Origin: an uncultured Clostridia bacterium
GTDB lineage: Bacteria; Bacillota; Clostridia; Oscillospirales; Acutalibacteraceae
Direction of reading: 5' to 3'
Length of the DNA stretch: 7,907 bases
Assembly: GCA_945988915.1 (NCBI GenBank)
Contig: CAMFTS010000048.1
Span: 1-7,907, forward strand
Shown: in pieces, positions 1 to 6,143 of the stretch
Position numbering within the stretch: position 1 is the first letter of the stretch
How the letters are laid out: each line of letters begins with the position of its first letter
The notes under the pieces: generated by a model
Told to the model about the DNA's origin: nothing
What the model saw: the letters and a program-made list of their open reading frames with translations, nothing else
The model's database searches: none
Translations under genes and position numbers: made by a program

Positions 1-2126
1 TGATAAGAGGCGCTAACCGTCACGATTTTGATCCGGATCACGGTTGGGCTGTTCCGAAAGAAAGATTCTTCCAGGATTTAAGCCTTATGAAAAAGGCAAA
101 TATCAATGCTATACGCACCTCTCATTATCCTGACGACCCGTTCCTCTATGATTTAGCAGATGAATACGGCTTCTATGTTATGGACGAGTGTGATATGGAG
201 AGCCACGGCGTCAGAAGAAAAGGTGTTCCGGGAAGTAATCCCGTGTGGACTGCTGCCGTTGTTGACAAGATGGAAAGGATGGTGCTTCGTGACAGAAATC
301 ATGCTTGTATCTTTATGTGGTCACTCGGTAATGAAGCAGGTGACGGCGACAACTTCAAAAAAATGAAAGAAGCGGCGCTGCGCCTTGACAGCACCCGTCA
401 GTTCCATTATGAGGGTGACTTCGACTTAACAAAGAGTGACGTTATTTCGAGAATGTATCCTCTTGCCGATATTATGGAAAAACTCGGCAAACGCGAGCCG
501 ATTACCATTTCACTTTATGACAATATTGCAAATGCTCTTGCGGCAGATTCAAAGCCTATCCCGAAAGAAGCATATACAAAGCCCGTTATTCTTTGCGAAT
601 ATGCTCACGCTATGGAAAACAGCCTGGGTAATTTCCAGGAATATATGGACGACTTTGAAAAATATGATAATATGTGCGGCGGTTTCATCTGGGACTTTGT
701 CGATCAGTCAATCCGATATAAAGCCGAAGACGGCGACCATTGGCTTTACGGCACAGACTTTGAAAAGCTTGAGCCCCGCAGACCGTTACAGCTTCCGAAT
801 ACGACAGCTATGACAGGAAGTAACACTTATTTCTGCGCAAACGGTATAATTTCAGCTGACAGAAAACCTCACCCGTCATATTACGAGGTTAAAAAAGTAT
901 ATGCCGAAATGAAAGTCAAGGAAAAAGATTTAAAGGAAAAGAAATTTGTTATCATTAACAAGCATCTTTTCACAGACCTTTCCGAGTATTCAATCAAATG
1001 GAGCGTTGCGGCTGACGGAGTTATTGTAGAAAACGGTTCTCTTAAGACCGTTTCCGTTCCTCCCCTTTCGGAAAAGGAAATTACTATTCCTTACAGCACC
1101 GAAAACCTTGACGGCAGAGAATACATATTAACCGTTTCGTTTATTACCAAAGAAGATAAGCCTTACTGCCCTAAAGGCTACGAGCAGGCATTTGATCAGT
1201 TCATTATTAAGAAAGCTGACACAGTGTCAGAGAAAATCGAGAAAAAGGATATCACTTATTCAAATCACGATGATAAGCTTGTAATTCACGGTGAAAGCTT
1301 CTCGCTTGTAATAAAAAAGGGTAAAATTGTTTCTCTTAAGTATGATGAAAAAGAATATGTTAAGACAGAAATCAAGCCAAGTTTCTTCAGAGCTGTAACA
1401 GATAACGACCTTTCAAACACCAACTTTGTTCCGTTTCTTATTCCGTTCCATCCTTATTACAGATGGAAGAAAGCAACTGATAATCTGAGCGGTATTATCT
1501 CTTCAATCGATCAAATGCCGAGCGGAGAATTAGTGGTTGAATATGAGTGGGATGTTCTTTCAATGTCAGGCGTTCGCACAGTTCTTACGGTTTATCCGAA
1601 CGGCAAGCTTAAAATCAAGCTCAAGGGTGTTCCGAAGTTAGGACCGATTCTCAGATTCGGTATGCAGTTCGGACTTGTCAAAGAGCTCGACAGTGTTAAG
1701 TGGTACGGAAGAGGTCCTCACGAAACATATCCCGACAGAAAAACCGGCGGTAAAATCAGCGTTTGGGCAAAAAGCGTTAACGACCTTGAGCATCATTATA
1801 TGCGTCCTCAGGAAAATGCAAACAGAACTGATGTTCGTTATGTTGAGCTCAGTTCAACCGACGGCAACAAAGGTCTTAAATTTACGGCAATGCCCGAACA
1901 GCCTCTTTGCTTCAGCGCTTGGCATTACACCTGCAACGAGCTTGAAGAGGCTACGCATATTCACGAGCTTAAACATTCCGATATCACAACATTCAACTTT
2001 GACCTTTCACAAATGGGTGTCGGCGGTGATATGCCCGGTGACGCTAAAGTCCGCGAGTCTTATATTCTTCATCCGAATAAGGAATACGAATACAGCTTTA
2101 CAGTTGAAGCGTTGAGAAACGATTAA
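1..2126 (+). CDS. lacZ: beta-galactosidase, GH2 family LacZ type (5'-truncated by window edge)
   Basis: This enzyme hydrolyses terminal beta-galactosides such as lactose, presumably in the cytoplasm because no secretion signal is visible in the part present. The frame is open from base 3 (IRGANRHDFDPDHG, the RGVNRHE block of LacZ) to TAA at 2124-2126, giving 707 visible residues. About 330 residues, the sugar-binding and immunoglobulin-like N-terminal domains, should lie upstream, judging from E. coli LacZ. The ATG at 87 is internal. Landmarks, numbered from base 3: metal-site DMESHG near 64-69; acid/base Glu111 in WSLGNEAG (codon 333-335); nucleophile Glu199 in ILCEYAHAMENS (codon 597-599); GGFIWDFVDQ near 226-235; FCANG, the Phe601/Asn604 loop of E. 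coli; and a C-terminal Bgal_small_N domain with WYGRGPHETYPDR and MGVGG. Oddities are AMEN for the usual AMGN, about 15 extra residues before FCANG, and Thr where E. coli has Trp999. The family call is firm; the natural substrate is not proven. Confidence 0.95.
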   Translation, partial: IRGANRHDFDPDHGWAVPKERFFQDLSLMKKANINAIRTSHYPDDPFLYDLADEYGFYVMDECDMESHGVRRKGVPGSNPVWTAAVVDKMERMVLRDRNHACIFMWSLGNEAGDGDNFKKMKEAALRLDSTRQFHYEGDFDLTKSDVISRMYPLADIMEKLGKREPITISLYDNIANALAADSKPIPKEAYTKPVILCEYAHAMENSLGNFQEYMDDFEKYDNMCGGFIWDFVDQSIRYKAEDGDHWLYGTDFEKLEPRRPLQLPNTTAMTGSNTYFCANGIISADRKPHPSYYEVKKVYAEMKVKEKDLKEKKFVIINKHLFTDLSEYSIKWSVAADGVIVENGSLKTVSVPPLSEKEITIPYSTENLDGREYILTVSFITKEDKPYCPKGYEQAFDQFIIKKADTVSEKIEKKDITYSNHDDKLVIHGESFSLVIKKGKIVSLKYDEKEYVKTEIKPSFFRAVTDNDLSNTNFVPFLIPFHPYYRWKKATDNLSGIISSIDQMPSGELVVEYEWDVLSMSGVRTVLTVYPNGKLKIKLKGVPKLGPILRFGMQFGLVKELDSVKWYGRGPHETYPDRKTGGKISVWAKSVNDLEHHYMRPQENANRTDVRYVELSSTDGNKGLKFTAMPEQPLCFSAWHYTCNELEEATHIHELKHSDITTFNFDLSQMGVGGDMPGDAKVRESYILHPNKEYEYSFTVEALRND

Positions 2127-2160
2127 CTTAATACGAATAAGTAAAAAGACGAGGTTTGAA

Positions 2161-2197
2161 GGCGTTGTACCCGTAAGGATACAACGCCAGTTTTATT
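2161..2197 (+). terminator. GNRA-looped hairpin after lacZ, possible weak terminator and first hairpin of the array
   Basis: The arms GGCGTTGTA (2161-2169) and TACAACGCC (2180-2188) are exact complements. The stem continues past one A/C mismatch into CC/GG closed by a GTAA (GNRA-type) tetraloop. It starts 34 bases after the lacZ stop and is followed by AGTTTTATT, a poor T-tract. It could be a leaky terminator or 3'-end stabiliser for the lacZ mRNA, but AGTTTTATT is also the first copy of the 9-mer that punctuates the array downstream. The structure is certain; termination is a guess. Confidence 0.5.
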
Positions 2198-2361
2198 CGC
2201 CATACGGCGAGTTGTATTGCTTCGCAGTTTTATTGTGCTTCGCACAGTGTTATTCGCTTCGCGAGTTTGTTGCGAATAAAATAGCACTGAAATCGAAGAT
2301 TTCAATATCACTATGCCGAAAAGTGCATAATATCACTCTTTCCGAAGGAAAGAATATCACT
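2161..2361. repeat. array of short hairpins punctuated by 9-mer AGTKNTATT, two convergent halves
   Basis: Eight copies of a 9-mer alternate with short palindromes. On the + strand the copies are AGTTTTATT (2189), AGTTGTATT (2210), AGTTTTATT (2226) and AGTGTTATT (2246). On the - strand they are AGTGCTATT (2288-2280), then AGTGATATT at 2312-2304, 2337-2329 and 2361-2353. Between them lie palindromes of differing sequence: CGCC-ATAC-GGCG (2198-2209), GC-TTC-GC (2219-2225), GTGC-TTC-GCAC (2235-2245), CGC-TTC-GCG (2255-2263), then on the - strand GAAATC-TTC-GATTTC (2303-2289), ATGC/GCAT with an 8-base loop (2328-2313) and CTTTCC-TTC-GGAAAG (2352-2338). The stems change sequence but stay complementary, which suggests that structure is conserved rather than sequence. 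Spacing is 16-21 bases in the left half and 24-25 in the right. No protein-coding gene is credible here. It probably belongs to a dispersed palindromic repeat family of the genome, carried as 3' UTR of lacZ; function is unknown. Confidence 0.85.
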
Positions 2362-2374
2362 TGAAGTTAAAGGC

Positions 2375-2404
2375 GCACTTACTCACCACTTTTAGTGGCA
2401 GTGC
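2375..2404. repeat. compound hairpin at right flank of the array
   Basis: The outer stem GCACT (2375-2379) pairs with AGTGC (2400-2404). The inner stem CCACT (2386-2390) pairs with AGTGG (2394-2398) around a TTT loop. It lies between the last 9-mer of the array and the bidirectional terminator. Its CACT/AGTG arms echo the AGTG start of the right-half 9-mers, so it may be a diverged end unit of the array. It is followed by A6 on the + strand, so it is not itself a + strand terminator. Confidence 0.5.
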
Positions 2405-2451
2405 AAAAAATAAGAGTTAATGTAGTTTTTTTGCTACATTAACTCTTTTTT
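2405..2451. terminator. bidirectional rho-independent terminator between lacZ and dnaJ
   Basis: A perfect 14-bp stem, AAGAGTTAATGTAG (2412-2425) with CTACATTAACTCTT (2434-2447), closes an 8-base T-rich loop. It is followed by a T6 run on the + strand (2446-2451, its first two bases shared with the stem). The A6 run at 2405-2410 gives a T6 run after the same stem on the - strand. The palindrome can therefore end transcripts arriving from both sides: lacZ plus the hairpin array from the left, and the hrcA-grpE-dnaK-dnaJ message from the right. The position between two convergent gene 3' ends fits this exactly. Confidence 0.85.
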
Positions 2452-2456
2452 GTCCT

Positions 2457-2473
2457 TTAGAGTGCGACTCTAA
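2457..2473 (-). other. small hairpin in the dnaJ 3' UTR
   Basis: TTAGAGT (2457-2463) pairs with ACTCTAA (2467-2473) around a 3-base loop. On the - strand it lies between the dnaJ stop and the main terminator and has no adjacent T-run in that direction. It may help protect the 3' end of the operon message. On the + strand a T6 run (2480-2485) follows six bases after the stem, so it could act as a weak back-up terminator for read-through from lacZ. Confidence 0.4.
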
Positions 2474-2498
2474 CGGCTCTTTTTTCAATTAACTCTTA

Positions 2499-3653
2499 TT
2501 ATTTTTTCTTTTTGCCGAAGAAAGATTTTTTCTCTTCTTCTCCTAAATGATTACCGCTGCCACCGAGTTCATGAGCAAGCTGTTTTATTATCTCTTTCTG
2601 CTTTGCAGTCGGATTCTTCGGTACATCAACTATTACCTTTACAAGCTCATCGCCTCTGCCGCGGTTATTCAGAGTCTGAATACCCTTATTACGCAATTTG
2701 AATATATCGCCTGACTGCGTACCGGCAGGAACATTATATTTAACCTTGCCGTCAAGAGTAGGAACCTCAAGCTCACAGCCGAGAACGGCTTCGGGATATG
2801 TTATGTGCATTTCAACCCAAACATTATAACCTTCGCGTTCAAAAATCGGATGCGGTCTGACATTTACCACTACTCGCAGGTCGCCGGCAGGTCCGCCGTT
2901 TACGCCTTTATTTCCCTGTCCTCTTGCATTGATAACCTGACGGTCGTCAATACCTGCGGGAATGCTGATTTCAATGTTAGACGGCTTTCTTACTCTGCCC
3001 GCGCCGTGACATTTTTTACAAGGCGTATCAATAACAGTGCCCTTGCCGTTACAGCGCGAACAAGCCTTTTGAGTCTGAATAACTCCGAACGGTGTTCTCT
3101 GCTGACTTGTAACCTGACCTCTGCCGTTACATTCAGGACAAGTCTTTGCGCTTGTTCCGGGTGCGGCGCCGCTTCCGTGACATTCGTCACACACATCAAT
3201 CTTCATTGATTCAACCGTACGCTTACATCCCTTTGCAGCCTCTTCAAAAGAAATGGTAACACTTGCCTGTGTATCCGTACCTCTCTGCGGTGCATTAGGA
3301 TTTGCTCTTCCGCCGCCGAATCCGCCGAATCCGCCGCCAAACATACTGCCGAGAATATCTCCGAGGTCAAAATCCATTCCGCCGAATCCGCCGCCGAATC
3401 CGCCCTGACCTGCACCGTAGTTTGGATCTACTCCTGCATGACCGAACTGGTCGTAGCGAGCTTTCTTGTCAGCGTCTGATAAAACCTCATAAGCTTCATT
3501 TGCTTCCTTGAATTTCTCTTCAGCTTCCTTATCGCCCGGATGCAAATCGGGATGGTATTTCTTAGCAGTTTTTCTGTATGCTTTTTTTATTTCGTCCTCG
3601 CTTGCATTTCTGTCAACGCCGAGCACGTCATAATAATCTCTTTTATCTGCCAT
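2499..3653 (-). CDS. dnaJ: chaperone DnaJ (type I Hsp40)
   Basis: This is the cytoplasmic co-chaperone that delivers unfolded proteins to DnaK and stimulates its ATPase. The 384 residues have full type I architecture. The J domain is about 5-70 with the essential HPD at 34-36. The Gly/Phe-rich linker is about 78-116 and includes a DILGSMFG segment. Four zinc-binding CxxCxGxG repeats sit at 155-162 (CDECHGSG), 172-179 (CPECNGRG), 198-205 (CSRCNGKG) and 212-219 (CKKCHGAG). The substrate-binding C-terminal domains are about 225-345, followed by a short lysine-rich tail ending FFGKKKK. The ATG at 3653 has a GGAG ribosome site (3665-3662) at a suitable distance and starts the canonical DYYDVLGV block. 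It is the last gene of the heat-shock operon, 70 bases after dnaK. No prmA-like gene follows, although one often does in other Firmicutes; the message ends at the terminator at 2405-2451. Confidence 0.98.
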   Translation of the reverse strand: MADKRDYYDVLGVDRNASEDEIKKAYRKTAKKYHPDLHPGDKEAEEKFKEANEAYEVLSDADKKARYDQFGHAGVDPNYGAGQGGFGGGFGGMDFDLGDILGSMFGGGFGGFGGGRANPNAPQRGTDTQASVTISFEEAAKGCKRTVESMKIDVCDECHGSGAAPGTSAKTCPECNGRGQVTSQQRTPFGVIQTQKACSRCNGKGTVIDTPCKKCHGAGRVRKPSNIEISIPAGIDDRQVINARGQGNKGVNGGPAGDLRVVVNVRPHPIFEREGYNVWVEMHITYPEAVLGCELEVPTLDGKVKYNVPAGTQSGDIFKLRNKGIQTLNNRGRGDELVKVIVDVPKNPTAKQKEIIKQLAHELGGSGNHLGEEEKKSFFGKKKK

Positions 3654-3679
3654 AAGTAAATCTCCGAATTTATGGGGAT

Positions 3680-3705
3680 ACGGGAGAAGCAGACACTCCT
3701 CCCGT
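3680..3705 (-). other. hairpin in the dnaK-dnaJ intergenic gap
   Basis: ACGGGAG (3680-3686) pairs with CTCCCGT (3699-3705), a 7-bp GC-rich stem with a 12-base loop. In the - strand message it starts 18 bases after the dnaK stop and ends about 27 bases before the dnaJ start. No T-run follows, so it is unlikely to be a strong terminator. It may be a processing or stability element that sets dnaK:dnaJ ratios. The 5' arm contains GGGAGG, a Shine-Dalgarno-like sequence with no useful start after it. Confidence 0.4.
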
Positions 3706-3723
3706 TATTAATATTTTTAACAA

Positions 3724-5565
3724 TTATTTGTCAGCATCTTCAACATCTGTGTAGTCAGCTTCGTAGTAGCCGTCATCGCCCTTTGCTCCGCCCTGAGCGT
3801 TTGCATCGCCCTGCTGAGCCTGAGCCTGAGCTGCTGCCTGCTTATAAAGCTCTTCGGATACCTTGTAGAATGACTGTGTAAGCTCTTCTTTCTTTGACTT
3901 GATAGCTTCAATATCTTCACCCTTGAGTACCTCTTTAAGAGCGTCAATCTTCTGCTGAAGGTCGTTTTTATCTGCTTCTGAGAACTTGTCGCCGTTTTCA
4001 GAAATAATCTTTTCGCTCTGATATACAAGCTGTTCAGCTTCGTTCTTAGCGTCAACTGCTTCTTTCTGCTTCTTATCCTGTTCAGCGAACTGTTCTGCTT
4101 CCTTAACAGCCTTTTCAATGTCTTCCTTTGACATATTTGTTGAAGAAGTAATTGAAATTGACTGTTCTTTCTGTGTGCCAAGGTCTTTAGCCGAAACATG
4201 AACGATACCGTTTGCGTCAATATCAAATGTAACTTCAATCTGCGGTACGCCGCGCGGAGCAGGCATAATACCGTCAAGGTGGAATACGCCGAGAGTCTTG
4301 TTATCCTTTGCGAATTCTCTTTCGCCCTGAAGAACATGAACTTCAACCGATGTCTGATTATCGGCAGCAGTTGAGAAAATCTGACTCTTCTTTGTCGGGA
4401 TAGTAGTGTTTCTTTCGATAATCTTTGTGTTTACACCGCCCATAGTTTCAATACCGAGTGAAAGCGGAGTAACATCAAGAAGAAGAATACCTTCAACATC
4501 ACCGCCGAGAACGCCGCCTTGAATTGCTGCACCGACAGCAACGCATTCGTCAGGGTTAATTCCTTTAAACGGCTCTTTGCCTGTGAATGATTTAATTGCT
4601 TCCTGAACTGCCGGGATTCTTGAAGAACCGCCAACCATAAGAATCTTATTGAGATCTGATGCTTTAAGACCTGAATCTGAAAGTGCCTGACGAACCGGTC
4701 CCATTGTTGCTTCAACAAGGTCTGCTGTCATTTCATTGAATTTTGCTCTTGTAAGAGTTGTTTCAAGATGCTTAGGACCTGTTGCATCAGCTGTGATGAA
4801 CGGAAGTGAGATATTTGAAGTGGTAACGCCTGAAAGCTCAATCTTAGCTTTTTCTGCAGCTTCCTTTAATCTCTGCATTGCCATCTTGTCTGAACGAAGG
4901 TCTATGCCCTGTTCTTTTTTGAATTCATCTGCTAACCAGTCGATAATTCTCTGGTCGAAATCATCACCGCCGAGGTGGTTGTTACCTGCTGTTGCAAGAA
5001 CTTCCTGAACGCCGTCGCCCATTTCAATAATTGAAACATCGAATGTACCGCCGCCGAGGTCGTAAACCATTACTTTCTGATCATCTTCCTTATCAATACC
5101 GTAAGCAAGAGCAGCAGCTGTCGGCTCATTGATAATTCTCTTAACCTCAAGGCCTGCAATTTTACCTGCGTCCTTAGTAGCCTGACGCTGTGAGTCTGTG
5201 AAATATGCAGGAACAGTGATAACTGCTTCCGTAACCTTACTGCCGAGATAGCTTTCAGCATCGCTCTTAAGCTTTGCAAGTATCATAGCTGAAATTTCCT
5301 GAGGAGTATAGCTCTTGTCATCAACATTTACTTTATAGTCAGAGCCCATGTGTCTTTTGATTGAAGAAACTGTTCTGTCAGGATTTGTGATAGCCTGACG
5401 CTTTGCAACCTGGCCGACCATTCTTTCATTTGTCTTTGAGAATGCAACAACCGAAGGAGTTGTTCTTGCACCCTCTGCGTTAGCGATAACTACGGGTTCG
5501 CCGCCTTCAATAACTGCTACGCATGAATTTGTTGTACCTAAGTCAATACCAATAACTTTTCCCAT
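3724..5565 (-). CDS. dnaK: chaperone DnaK (Hsp70)
   Basis: DnaK is the ATP-driven Hsp70 chaperone; it works with DnaJ and the exchange factor GrpE, both encoded alongside. The 613 residues match the family length for Gram-positive bacteria. The ATPase domain (about 1-355) shows phosphate-1 IGIDLGTTNS (5-14), NEPTAAALAYG (146-156), phosphate-2 DLGGGTFDVS (169-178) with the conserved Thr174, and adenosine motif VGGSSRIPAV (311-320). The hydrophobic linker LLLDVTPLSLGIE (361-373) leads into the beta substrate-binding domain and a helical lid. A Gln/Ala-rich stretch (about 577-592) comes before an acidic tail ending in YTDVEDADK. The run SSIKRHMGSDYKV (67-79) passes straight to VDDKSYTPQ, so the roughly 24-residue insert of Gram-negative DnaK is absent. 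The frame is open to a TTG at 5580, but the ATG at 5565 is preferred: it begins MGKVIGIDLG and has GGAGG eight bases upstream. Confidence 0.98.
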   Translation of the reverse strand: MGKVIGIDLGTTNSCVAVIEGGEPVVIANAEGARTTPSVVAFSKTNERMVGQVAKRQAITNPDRTVSSIKRHMGSDYKVNVDDKSYTPQEISAMILAKLKSDAESYLGSKVTEAVITVPAYFTDSQRQATKDAGKIAGLEVKRIINEPTAAALAYGIDKEDDQKVMVYDLGGGTFDVSIIEMGDGVQEVLATAGNNHLGGDDFDQRIIDWLADEFKKEQGIDLRSDKMAMQRLKEAAEKAKIELSGVTTSNISLPFITADATGPKHLETTLTRAKFNEMTADLVEATMGPVRQALSDSGLKASDLNKILMVGGSSRIPAVQEAIKSFTGKEPFKGINPDECVAVGAAIQGGVLGGDVEGILLLDVTPLSLGIETMGGVNTKIIERNTTIPTKKSQIFSTAADNQTSVEVHVLQGEREFAKDNKTLGVFHLDGIMPAPRGVPQIEVTFDIDANGIVHVSAKDLGTQKEQSISITSSTNMSKEDIEKAVKEAEQFAEQDKKQKEAVDAKNEAEQLVYQSEKIISENGDKFSEADKNDLQQKIDALKEVLKGEDIEAIKSKKEELTQSFYKVSEELYKQAAAQAQAQQGDANAQGGAKGDDGYYEADYTDVEDADK

Positions 5566-5573
5566 AATATATA

Positions 5574-5578
5574 CCTCC
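5574..5578 (-). promoter_or_regulatory. ribosome binding site that decides the dnaK start
   Basis: GGAGG (read 5578 to 5574) lies eight bases before the ATG at 5565. It falls inside the in-frame extension from TTG at 5580, which has no comparable site of its own, so the shorter 613-residue DnaK is the likely product. Confidence 0.85.
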
Positions 5579-5611
5579 AAAAGTAATTTGATTAATAAAT
5601 ATATAGTAAAT

Positions 5612-6139
5612 TTAATTTGCTACCTTAACTATTGCAGGACGAAGAATCCTGTCGCCCATTTTGTATCCCTTTGTGAATACATCAACTATCACATTGTCTT
5701 TTTCGTTTTCATCGTCAATGTGCATTACAGCCTGATGGAAATTCGGGTCAAAATCCTCACCCTTTTCGCCGAAAGCCTCAACGCCTAACTTTTTAAATAT
5801 ATCGTTGAACTGAGTGAAAATCATATCGATTCCCTTTTGATAATCCTCAAGTGAAGCCTCTTTGTTATTTGCGGCTCTGTCAAAATTATCAAGCACCGGA
5901 AGGAATTCCGAAAGTACTGCCGCTTTGCTGTCGCCGTAAGCCTGTTCTTTTTCTTTCTGGCTTCTCTTACGGTAGTTGTCATACTCTGCAAGAGTTCTCA
6001 AAAACTTGTCATTCGCTTCGGAAAGCTGAGCCTGCAGTTTTTCTTCTTCAGTCGGCTCTTTGGTTTCTTCAACCTTAGTTTCAGCCTCTTGAGTTACTTC
6101 CTCTTGAGTGCTGTTTTTTTTAGTGTCTTTCTTTGCCAT
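5612..6139 (-). CDS. grpE: nucleotide exchange factor GrpE
   Basis: GrpE releases ADP from DnaK and so resets the Hsp70 cycle; it acts as a cytoplasmic dimer. The 175 residues have the usual layout. There is a charged, Glu/Lys/Thr-rich N-terminal tail (about 1-35). A long coiled-coil dimerisation helix (about 33-90) contains LRTLAEYDNYRKR and FLPVLDNFDRA. The C-terminal beta domain carries the GrpE signature: FDPNFHQAVMHID, then VFTKGYKMGDRILRPAIVKVA at the end. The ATG at 6139 has GGAGG at 6153-6149, nine bases upstream. That ribosome site sits inside the last codons of hrcA (ATG GAG GAT TAA), whose stop is four bases before this start, so the two genes are probably translationally coupled. 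dnaK begins 46 bases downstream. Confidence 0.97.
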   Translation of the reverse strand: MAKKDTKKNSTQEEVTQEAETKVEETKEPTEEEKLQAQLSEANDKFLRTLAEYDNYRKRSQKEKEQAYGDSKAAVLSEFLPVLDNFDRAANNKEASLEDYQKGIDMIFTQFNDIFKKLGVEAFGEKGEDFDPNFHQAVMHIDDENEKDNVIVDVFTKGYKMGDRILRPAIVKVAN

Positions 6140-6143
6140 TATA

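Noticed and set aside
2123..2311. Small - strand reading frame of 62 codons across the hairpin array
   Set aside because: It runs through the palindromes, overlaps the lacZ stop region and encodes a low-complexity Ser/Arg/Thr-rich peptide with no recognisable domain. I treat it as a chance frame.
2161..2361. CRISPR array
   Set aside because: The regular spacing suggests one at first, but the repeat is only 9 bases, the intervals are 7-16 bases and themselves palindromic, and the orientation flips midway.
2150..2380. Target-site duplication around the array (AAGGCG at 2159-2164 and 2370-2375)
   Set aside because: It is only six bases, one copy is inside the first hairpin arm, and the right boundary of the element is unclear. 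Chance is sufficient.
2805..3209. 134-codon + strand frame opposite dnaJ
   Set aside because: It lies antisense to the zinc-finger coding region. Its Cys and Thr content mirrors that repeat and it has no ribosome site or known fold.
3717..4346. 209-codon - strand frame inside dnaK
   Set aside because: It is out of frame within a well-conserved dnaK and is very rich in Arg, Leu, Ser and Lys with no domain. It is a shadow of the real gene.
5566..5580. Upstream TTG start for DnaK adding five residues
   Set aside because: The extension would contain the GGAGG ribosome site itself, and the conserved DnaK N-terminus begins at MGKVIGIDLG.
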